NCBI GenBank assembly: GCA_947381945.1
Contig: CANCXM010000001.1
Span: 124,001 to 188,000, forward strand
DNA length: 64,000 bases
Direction: 5' to 3'
DNA from: an uncultured Muribaculaceae bacterium
GTDB lineage: Bacteria; Bacteroidota; Bacteroidia; Bacteroidales; Muribaculaceae
The translations under genes and the position numbers were made by a program. The notes beneath the pieces were generated by a model. That model was given only the letters and a program-made list of their open reading frames with translations, made no database searches and was not told where the DNA came from. Positions 58,289-64,000 of this stretch are shown here, piece by piece; within the stretch, counting starts at the first letter, position 1, and every line of letters begins with the position of its first letter.

Positions 58289-59287
58289 ATGAAGATAGCA
58301 AATATAGATTTAGGGGAGCGTCCGGTGATGCTCGCTCCTATGGAAGATGTGACCGACCGCTCTTTTCGCCTGATGTGTAAGGAGCAGGGGGCTTCCATGG
58401 TCTACACTGAATTTGTGAGTGCCGATGCACTTGTGCGCGACATACCGTCGACAACGCGGAAGCTTTCAATTGACCCCGGTGAACGTCCCACGGCCATTCA
58501 GATTTATGGACGTGAGGTCGAGCCTATGGTTGAGGCTGCGCGGATTGTCGAGGCTGCCGGGCCTGACATCATCGACATCAATTTCGGATGTCCTGTCAAG
58601 AAGGTTGCCGGAAAGGGTGCGGGTGCCGGTATGCTCCGCGATATTCCTAAGATGCTTGAGATAACCCGTGCAGTAGTGGATGCTGTGAAGCTCCCGGTGA
58701 CTGTTAAGACCCGTCTCGGCTGGGACCATGAGTCGAAAATAATCGTTACTCTTGCCGAACAGCTCCAGGATTGCGGCATTCGGGCCCTTACAGTCCACGG
58801 CAGGACCCGTTCGCAGATGTATAACGGCTCAGCCGACTGGGAGATGATTGCGCGGGTGAAGGAGAATCCACGTCTGACCATCCCTCTCATCGGCAACGGC
58901 GACATCACCACCCCGGAGCTTGCCCGCGATGCCTTTGACCGTTACGGAGTGGACGGTGTGATGGTTGGCCGTGCATCGATAGGCGCGCCATGGATTTTCC
59001 GCGACATCCGCAGTCTGATTGACTCCGACGGCAATGCTCCGCTTGGCGTAAAGGAGAAGTTTGACCTTATCCGCCGTCAGATTCGCGAGAGTGTCGACAG
59101 GATTGACGAATATCGCGGCATCCTTCACATCCGCCGTCATCTTGCTGCCTCCCCGCTTTTCAAGGGGATTGCCAATTTTCGCAACACACGAATAGAAATG
59201 CTCCGCGCCTCCACGCTCGACGATCTTCTCGCCGTGCTTGCCCGCGTCGAAGAAATAGTAACAGAAAACCAATCAAACCAAGAATGA
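58289..59287 (+). CDS. dusB: tRNA-dihydrouridine synthase
   Basis: This 332-residue flavoenzyme has MLAPMEDVTDRSFRLMCKEQ, FVSADALVRDIPSTTRK, IDINFGCPVKKVAGKGAGAG with the catalytic Cys, VTVKTRLGWDHESKI, LTVHGRTRSQMYNGSADWEM and VMVGRASIGAPWIFRDI. The end is a helical RNA-binding region. Role: NADPH-dependent reduction of uridines in the tRNA D-loop. DusB is the most likely class; others remain possible. Its stop overlaps the next ATG as ATGA. Confidence 0.94.
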   Translation: MKIANIDLGERPVMLAPMEDVTDRSFRLMCKEQGASMVYTEFVSADALVRDIPSTTRKLSIDPGERPTAIQIYGREVEPMVEAARIVEAAGPDIIDINFGCPVKKVAGKGAGAGMLRDIPKMLEITRAVVDAVKLPVTVKTRLGWDHESKIIVTLAEQLQDCGIRALTVHGRTRSQMYNGSADWEMIARVKENPRLTIPLIGNGDITTPELARDAFDRYGVDGVMVGRASIGAPWIFRDIRSLIDSDGNAPLGVKEKFDLIRRQIRESVDRIDEYRGILHIRRHLAASPLFKGIANFRNTRIEMLRASTLDDLLAVLARVEEIVTENQSNQE

Positions 59288-59991
59288 AAATGAACAAGAA
59301 AGCTTTTTTCTCTCTTCTGCTCTTGCTTGGCTTCGTGAGCGCATATTCAGCTGATCTCGTGAAGTATGAGCTTAATGTAGGTGAATTCCATGAACTCAAG
59401 GTGGTCGACGGTATCAACGTCGTCTATTCCTGCCATCCCGACTCTGCCGGTCTGGCTGTCTTCACCTGCCCTTCATCTCAGGCTTCGGCCTTCATTTTCA
59501 ATAACAAGAAAGGCAAACTTTCCATGCAGATTTCGACAGAGAATGTCGGGACGGCCAATCTCCCGGTCATCACTGTCTATTCGACATATCTCACCAAGGT
59601 CGAGAATTCTGGCGATTCGCTCGTGAAGGTGGTGAATGTGGCTCAAGGACCGAAATTCTCTGCAAAACTCATCGGCAACGGCCGCATTTCGGTCCACGAT
59701 GTGAAAGCTACCGAGGTCGGAGCCGCAATCTCGACCGGAAACGGAACTCTCGCCATCACCGGTGTGTGTGACCATGCCAATTTCAATTTCATGGGCACAG
59801 GTGTGATTCAGGCCGACGACCTGCAGGCTCAGACTGCAAGCGTGAAGGCCGGTGGGACCGGCTCAATCGGATTGTGGGCAACCAAATCGTTCACCGTGAT
59901 GGGTGCCGGAAGCACAAAGGTCTACTACAAGGGATCGCCCGAAATCAAGAACCGCTCTGTCGGTATCAAGACCTTCCCCTTCGGTAAATAA
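59284..59991 (+). CDS. Secreted DUF2807 beta-helix protein
   Basis: This 235-residue protein has a signal peptide (MNKKAFFSLLLLLGFVSAYS) and a DUF2807 (GIN domain) beta-helix: FHELKVVDGINVVYSCHPDS, then KLSMQISTENVG, VTVYSTYLTKVENSGDSLVK, then repeating strands such as SISVHDVKATEVGAAIS and SVKAGGTGSIGLWATKSF. Function is unknown; the domain is common in Bacteroidetes envelope proteins and in lipoproteins. Translation is coupled to dus by ATGA. Confidence 0.87.
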   Translation: MKMNKKAFFSLLLLLGFVSAYSADLVKYELNVGEFHELKVVDGINVVYSCHPDSAGLAVFTCPSSQASAFIFNNKKGKLSMQISTENVGTANLPVITVYSTYLTKVENSGDSLVKVVNVAQGPKFSAKLIGNGRISVHDVKATEVGAAISTGNGTLAITGVCDHANFNFMGTGVIQADDLQAQTASVKAGGTGSIGLWATKSFTVMGAGSTKVYYKGSPEIKNRSVGIKTFPFGK

Positions 59992-60023
59992 ATCCTCCAT
60001 CCGAATCCATACTGACTTGACAG

Positions 60024-61514
60024 ATGAGCGGAAATTCCGGCGAGGAGGGTAATCTGAAGATTGCGGTCGCGCGTACCATCAAGTGGAACGTGATTGACCG
60101 TGTGTCGTCCCAGGTGCTTTATGCCGTCACCGGTATAGTGCTTGCGAGGATGCTCTCGCAGGAGGATTTCGGCCTTGTCACCGCCATACTTGTCTTTCAG
60201 GCATTTGCATCGCTTTTTATTGACAGCGGGTTCTCGTCGGCGCTCATTCAGCGCAAGGATCCGACCCGCCTCGACTACTCGACCGTGCTGTGGTTCAACC
60301 TCGGCACGGCCGTTGTGCTTTATATAATCCTTTTTTTCGCATCTCCGTGGATTGCAACGCTTTTCGGCGGGGATGAGCGTCTGATTCCCCTTGCGAGGGT
60401 GATGTTCCTGTCGTTCATACTCAATGCAAGTGCTATCGTTCAGACCAATATGCTGATGAAGCGGATGGAGGTTAAGATGGTGGCGGTCAGTAATTCCGTC
60501 GGTCTTATAGCCGGGTCGGTCATCGGTATCTACATGGCCGTCACGGGGTGGGGCGCATGGGCCATAGTGTGGCAGAACATAGCTATTGCGTCGGTCAAGT
60601 CGCTTATCCTTTGGTTGACAGGTGGCTGGAGGCCTCTATATGCTTTCTCGATGGAGTCGCTGAGGAGCTGTTTCGCTGTAGGTAGCGGAGTGATGGTCAC
60701 ATCGTTTCTCAACACCGCTTTCCAGAATATTTCCGGATTTTTTATCGGTCTTAAAGTCGGACTCGCGCCTTTGGGCTACTATGGTCAGGCTGACAAATGG
60801 AGCAAAATGGGAGTCATGTCGCTCTCGCAGGTGCTGACGGCTTCTTTTCTCCCTCTTCTCTCAAAGGTGCAGGACGATGGGGAGCGTTATGCACGGATGT
60901 GTGCGAAGACGCATCGTTTCACTGCCTATCTTCTGTTTCCTGCAATGGGATTGCTGGTCGTCATGGCCGCTCCGATTTTCCATACTCTTTTCGGGACGAA
61001 GTGGGATCCGTCGATACCGCTCTTTCAGATTTTACTCGGCCAGGGTATTTTCACTGTGCTGATGCTCCTCTATCGCAATTTCATTCTCGGGCTCGGCAAG
61101 GCGAAGCTGCTTGTCGTGACGGAGGTGGTGCGCGATGTCACGGCTGTTGTCGCGATTATTCTTGTCCTGCCTTACATTGGCTTGGAGACTCCGGAGTCGC
61201 CCGTCGAGGGATTGAAATATCTGCTTTTCGGCCAGTTCATTGCGTCGGCTCTGACATGGGGAGCGACGCTTTACTATGTCATACGTCTTACGCGCCGGTC
61301 GCTGTGGGCTTATCTTTTTGACCTCGCGCCTTACTGCGTGCTGACGGCATTGATAATGGTGCCGTGCTTGCTGATAGGTCAACTAGATGTCCATCCGCTT
61401 GCCATCTGTATCATGCAGGGCTTGACGGCACTGGCCCTCTATCTCGGCTGCAATTATCTGATGCGCTCCAAGATTCAGCGCGATGCGATAGCCTATTTCC
61501 GCGGTAGGCTTTGA
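60024..61514 (+). CDS. Polysaccharide flippase (Wzx/MOP family)
   Basis: This 496-residue protein has about 12-14 membrane helices: KIAVARTIKWNVIDRVSSQV, VLYAVTGIVLARMLSQEDFG, LVTAILVFQAFASLFIDSGF, GFSSALIQRKDPTRLDYSTV and many others. The G-x-x-A-L-I-Q-R motif and DFG segment are typical of Wzx/MviN-type lipopolysaccharide exporters. Role: flips lipid-linked oligosaccharide across the inner membrane. It follows the DUF2807 gene by 32 bp. No gene for a polymerase is adjacent; a GNAT and a glycosyltransferase lie beyond the repeat region. Confidence 0.9.
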   Translation: MSGNSGEEGNLKIAVARTIKWNVIDRVSSQVLYAVTGIVLARMLSQEDFGLVTAILVFQAFASLFIDSGFSSALIQRKDPTRLDYSTVLWFNLGTAVVLYIILFFASPWIATLFGGDERLIPLARVMFLSFILNASAIVQTNMLMKRMEVKMVAVSNSVGLIAGSVIGIYMAVTGWGAWAIVWQNIAIASVKSLILWLTGGWRPLYAFSMESLRSCFAVGSGVMVTSFLNTAFQNISGFFIGLKVGLAPLGYYGQADKWSKMGVMSLSQVLTASFLPLLSKVQDDGERYARMCAKTHRFTAYLLFPAMGLLVVMAAPIFHTLFGTKWDPSIPLFQILLGQGIFTVLMLLYRNFILGLGKAKLLVVTEVVRDVTAVVAIILVLPYIGLETPESPVEGLKYLLFGQFIASALTWGATLYYVIRLTRRSLWAYLFDLAPYCVLTALIMVPCLLIGQLDVHPLAICIMQGLTALALYLGCNYLMRSKIQRDAIAYFRGRL

Positions 61515-61555
61515 AATGTGTCATTGCGCTGCTTGATGGTGTAAGAGATGAATAG

Positions 61556-61611
61556 TAGGGTCTATGGATGGAGTGATGCATGGTAGGGCCTATGAATGGA
61601 GTGATGTATGA
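61556..61611. repeat. 28-bp tandem repeat
   Basis: TAGGGTCTATGGATGGAGTG and its variant TAGGGCCTATGAATGGAGTG, each with an 8-bp tail (ATGCATGG, ATGTATGA), repeat with a period of 28 bp, followed by a partial third unit. Confidence 0.75.
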
Positions 61612-61672
61612 TAGGGTCTGTGGGTGTGGCCATATCAGCTAACTAAAATCATGGAAAAGTGAATCAGGCTTG

Positions 61673-61738
61673 GATGTCCGTAGGACATCGATTTCTTCGT
61701 AACCCTGTACATCGTAGCGAAGCGAAGATGTGCAGGGG
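61673..61738 (-). repeat. Two-hairpin repeat, copy A
   Basis: GATGTCC-n3-GGACATC at 61673-61689 and a longer stem CCCTGTACATC ... GATGTGCAGGG at 61703-61737. It is the reverse orientation of copies B and C. Confidence 0.7.
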
Positions 61739-61815
61739 ACGTCCAAGTTCTATATAGAATGGTGTCTGTAAGACACCGATTTACCATTCTGGATAGCCCT
61801 TATGACACGATAATC

Positions 61816-61839
61816 GATGTCCTCCGGACATCTTTTTTT
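61816..61839 (+). terminator. Possible terminator (hairpin plus T7)
   Basis: GATGTCCTCCGGACATC at 61816-61832 is a stem of seven pairs followed by seven T. It lies 302 bp after the flippase stop and has terminator form, although the stem belongs to the repeat family. Confidence 0.55.
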
Positions 61840-61853
61840 GAGATATTATCTAT

Positions 61854-61920
61854 CCCCGCACATCTCCGCTGCGCTTCGATGTACGGGGTTACGGAAAAAT
61901 CGGTGTCCTGTCGGACACCC
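61854..61920 (+). repeat. Two-hairpin repeat, copy B
   Basis: CCCCGCACATC ... GATGTACGGGG at 61854-61888, a linker TTACGGAAAAAT, then GGTGTCCTGTCGGACACC at 61902-61919. Confidence 0.78.
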
Positions 61921-62047
61921 GCGGCAGCTCCTATCAGGCATGTGGGCATCTTATGCATGTGGTCGTCTGCATGAGGCAGTCAGGATTGTCTTTCAGTATG
62001 GTAAATCGGTGTCTTGCAGACACCTTCTCTTATAGTGCACATCTCTC

Positions 62048-62114
62048 CCCGCACATCTACGCTTCGCTTCGATGTACGGAGTTACGGAAAAATCGGTGTC
62101 CTGTCGGACACCCG
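62048..62114 (+). repeat. Two-hairpin repeat, copy C
   Basis: The same arrangement as copy B at nearly the same sequence, with one change in the first stem (ACGGAG for ACGGGG). Confidence 0.78.
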
Positions 62115-62246
62115 CTGCTGCTCCTGTCGGGTATCTCATGCATGTGGTCGTCATCTCATGCATGTGGTCATCATCTCATGTACATGGTATCCCACATGTA
62201 GCAGACTGCATGTTTGCACTTACCTCCCTGAGATGGGGCATTCGGA

Positions 62247-62278
62247 TTTGGCGGTATGGTTATTTTGGGCTAAATTTG
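62247..62278 (+). promoter_or_regulatory. Promoter of the FemAB-like gene
   Basis: TTTG at 62247-62250, exactly 20 bp, then TAAATTTG at 62271-62278. The ATG is at 62315. Confidence 0.77.
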
Positions 62279-62314
62279 CATAGTATTATTGATATGATTC
62301 ACTAACCGACCGCT

Positions 62315-63388
62315 ATGGGAGAAGTCACCTTCGAGATTCACAGGACTATTGCACCTCTTAAGGAAATATGGAACGATTTTGATGCTTTAGCCAACATCAG
62401 GATTGCCGATGGCAGAATGCCTAAAATCGACTACACATTCTATCAGACCTACAGATGGAATGAGTTTGTTGAGCGCTACAATAGCCGGAAGGTTGCTGTG
62501 AAGTTGGGGCTTAAACATATTGAATACATCCTTGCGAAACAGGATGGTAAGCCTGTGGCCATAATGCCTCTGATGGTGTCGTCCGGGAAGGTCGAGATGA
62601 CATCATGGCGCACGTCCGGTGTCAATAATGTGGTTTCTCCGTGGCACGGAGTCGCTGAAAAGGAAGAGGTGTTCATCGCGCTTGCCGATTTTATCCGTGC
62701 GCGATACAAGGGGAAGAAACTCAGGCTGTTTGACATGCCGACCGATACTGATTTTACCCGCGCTTTGGCTGCTCTTCCCGGTGCATCCTATTCGGAGCGT
62801 GGCAGCTATCATATCCCGCTGTGTGAATTTGAAAATTTCGATGCCTACTATGCCTCTCTCAACAAAAAGCTGCGCCACAATATCCAGACACGCAGCAATC
62901 ATTTCAAGCATGGCGACCTCACCTGTGAACTGAAGGTATTCACCCGCCATTCAGCACCTTCCGCAGAGTATTGGAGGAAGATATGGAAGCTTTTCTTTAT
63001 GCGCAAGAATGTGTGGCGCAAACGGGAGATTACCGCTCTCCGCAAACTCGTCTGTGCGTGGGAAGTGCGTAAGGAGTGTTCGGGAGGATTGAAGATGGAG
63101 AGTTTCAAGGAACTTGATGAGACAGTCCTGTTTTCGTTCGAGATAAACGGTGAGCCGGCGGCTTTCGCTTTCCTCTATCTCCACGACGGCTATATCCTCG
63201 TCCCGAAGCTTGCCATAGATACCGAACAGCGCGCCCACGCACCGGGTATTCTCATGCTCAAGGAAATCATGAAGTGGTGCTATGAGCGCGGTGTAAAGGA
63301 TTTCGACCTATGCCGTGGAGAGGAGCCTTACAAACAGCAGATGGGTGCTGTCAACGAGCCGGTCTGCCGTGTGGTGATGAAGGCTTGA
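62315..63388 (+). CDS. GNAT/FemAB-like acetyltransferase
   Basis: This 357-residue protein belongs to the large FemAB/BcsL-like GNAT group (CelD-like): ILAKQDGKPVAIMPLMVSS in the first half, SLNKKLRHNIQTRSNHF, and in the second half FSFEINGEPAAFAFLYLHDG, YILVPKLAIDTEQRAHAPGI and VKDFDLCRGEEPYKQQMG. Such proteins often act in surface polysaccharide or peptidoglycan assembly; acyl transfer to a sugar or peptide is inferred. It has its own promoter and is convergent with the glycosyltransferase; the two stops are 8 bp apart around a perfect palindrome. Confidence 0.83.
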   Translation: MGEVTFEIHRTIAPLKEIWNDFDALANIRIADGRMPKIDYTFYQTYRWNEFVERYNSRKVAVKLGLKHIEYILAKQDGKPVAIMPLMVSSGKVEMTSWRTSGVNNVVSPWHGVAEKEEVFIALADFIRARYKGKKLRLFDMPTDTDFTRALAALPGASYSERGSYHIPLCEFENFDAYYASLNKKLRHNIQTRSNHFKHGDLTCELKVFTRHSAPSAEYWRKIWKLFFMRKNVWRKREITALRKLVCAWEVRKECSGGLKMESFKELDETVLFSFEINGEPAAFAFLYLHDGYILVPKLAIDTEQRAHAPGILMLKEIMKWCYERGVKDFDLCRGEEPYKQQMGAVNEPVCRVVMKA

Positions 63389-63394
63389 TTTTCT

Positions 63395-63424
63395 TGTCAA
63401 AGGTATTGGTCAATACCTTTGACA
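63395..63424. terminator. Perfect palindrome at convergent gene ends
   Basis: TGTCAAAGGTATTG and its exact complement (63395-63408 and 63411-63424) form a 14-bp stem with a 2-base loop. It contains the stop codon and last codons of the minus-strand glycosyltransferase gene and lies 7 bp after the FemAB-like stop. It could end transcription on both strands, but lacks a clear T-run. Confidence 0.5.
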
Positions 63425-64000
63425 GCTTTGATTATTCCCTCACTATTGCGTTTTTTTAGGAAATCAAGGTTCCCGAGTCCATCTCCATTAGTCTTATGAT
63501 ATAGGTGAAACTGGATGCCTGCATAGCGAAGGTCACATTTTTTTATGCCAATACGGCTTAGACGGAACATAAAATCAGAATCCTCATGTCCCCAACCGGC
63601 AAATGATTCGTCGAATCCGTTGATTTTAAGTGCATCTTTGCGCCAGAAAGCCATATTGCATCCGAGCGCATAGTAGCTATGTGGTTTGAATCTGTCAAGG
63701 AATATGTTTGAGAGCCATAATAAGCGGATGGCCTTGGATCTGTCTTTTAATACTCCTTTCGATAAAGGTCCGGGAATCTTGAGCCGGTGTGTATTACAAA
63801 TTTTTGAAGAGAGTTTCTCAGAAAGTCTTACGCGAGACCCCTTGACTACATAATCAGGACGTGCAATCCTCTTATGGTCTTCGATGAAACGGCGATGCAA
63901 GATAATATCTCCGTCGATTTGAATGATATAATCTTTATCTGTGGCGGCAATCGCACGGTTTCTTATCGCCGAGAGCCTGAATCCCTCGTCTGGTTGCCAT
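63397..64000 (-). CDS. Family 2 glycosyltransferase, 3' part
   Basis: The C-terminal 201 codons of a GT2 enzyme are visible; the gene starts beyond the right edge of the window. From the edge the protein reads WQPDEGFRLSAIRNRAIAAT then DKDYIIQIDGDIILHRRFIE, where IDGDII is the DxD-type metal site, followed by YYALGCNMAFWRKDALKING and FAGWGHEDSDFMFRLSRIG, the usual acceptor-site WGxEDxD motif. Role: adds a sugar to a surface glycan. The stop lies in a palindrome shared with the convergent FemAB-like gene. Confidence 0.87.
   Translation of the reverse strand, partial: WQPDEGFRLSAIRNRAIAATDKDYIIQIDGDIILHRRFIEDHKRIARPDYVVKGSRVRLSEKLSSKICNTHRLKIPGPLSKGVLKDRSKAIRLLWLSNIFLDRFKPHSYYALGCNMAFWRKDALKINGFDESFAGWGHEDSDFMFRLSRIGIKKCDLRYAGIQFHLYHKTNGDGLGNLDFLKKRNSEGIIKAVKGIDQYL

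Larger units (their letters stand above)
61515..62246. other. Repeat region with hairpins, no gene
   Basis: It contains a tandem repeat at 61556-61611 (two 28-bp units plus a partial third), three copies of a two-hairpin element (61673-61738, 61854-61920, 62048-62114) and smaller GTGTC/GACAC hairpins at 61761-61777, 61816-61832 and 62008-62024. The frames on either strand here read through these repeats and are not genes. From 62124 to 62200 CATGCATGTGGTCATCATCT-type words recur. Confidence 0.7.

Noticed and set aside
61759..62305. Several plus-strand frames of 70-90 residues in the hairpin-repeat region
   Set aside because: Their overlapping frames all read the same hairpin repeats and share low-complexity text; none has a domain.

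Overview
The window looks like chromosome from a gut Bacteroidales, most likely a Muribaculaceae-type organism. This is inferred, not proven. The basis is the recurring Bacteroidetes promoter (TTG or TTTG, about 20 bp, then TAnnTTTG), families typical of the phylum (DUF5686, DUF2807, TPR/HTH membrane regulators, Bacteroides-type AsnA, class III fructose bisphosphatase), roughly balanced GC, and gut functions (formyl-CoA transferase, 7-alpha-hydroxysteroid-dehydrogenase-like enzyme).

Layout. 0-3.3 kb: 5' part of an oxalate-type CoA transferase, a split chromate transporter pair and folC. 3.3-6.1 kb: an AT-rich islet with a membrane protein, a Panacea-type toxin-antitoxin pair and decayed gene fragments. 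6.1-15 kb: CYTH protein, DUF5686 outer-membrane protein, the steroid dehydrogenase between two long inverted repeats, acyl-CoA synthetase, miaA, pepT. 15-24.6 kb: an accessory island with an HNH/membrane pair, a DUF4143 ATPase, a group IIC intron beside a terminator stem, a DUF1848/methyltransferase pair and a complete IS982-family element. 24.6-36.6 kb: dnaK, asnA, tsaC, a polyprenyl sugar-1-phosphate transferase, a ClC channel, a TlpA-like protein and fbp, with intergenic regions full of a 26-bp REP-like palindrome. 36.8-41.1 kb: a four-gene unsaturated-uronate operon. 41.6-43 kb: PH-domain protein and a DUF4160/DUF2442 module with an operator palindrome. 43-51 kb: ftsY-rimO-menF, then two SGNH proteins and an MBOAT acyltransferase. 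51-64 kb: a TPR/HTH regulator, tRNA-Gln, GNAT, YccF, hisF-hisIE, a small lipoprotein, dus, DUF2807, a flippase, a FemAB-like GNAT and a truncated glycosyltransferase.

The most coherent and unusual system is 36861-41144: cytosolic KduD, an orphan galactitol-PTS-like EIIC permease, a KduI carrying a clear signal peptide, and KdgK. Together they suggest that 4-deoxy-5-ketouronate is isomerised in the periplasm, imported by an EIIC that acts without PTS phosphorylation, then reduced and phosphorylated to KDPG in the cytosol. Other leads are the paired REP-like palindromes with locus-specific short tandem repeats around them, a second two-hairpin repeat family at 61.7-62.1 kb, the two toxin-antitoxin candidates, and the HNH/membrane and DUF1848/methyltransferase pairs.

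Several starts were moved downstream of the longest open frame because promoters, overlaps or family length demanded it (17087, 17956, 19960, 22360, 28277, 29245, 36627, 42183, 48046, 51929). All family assignments come from reading motifs; no database search was run.
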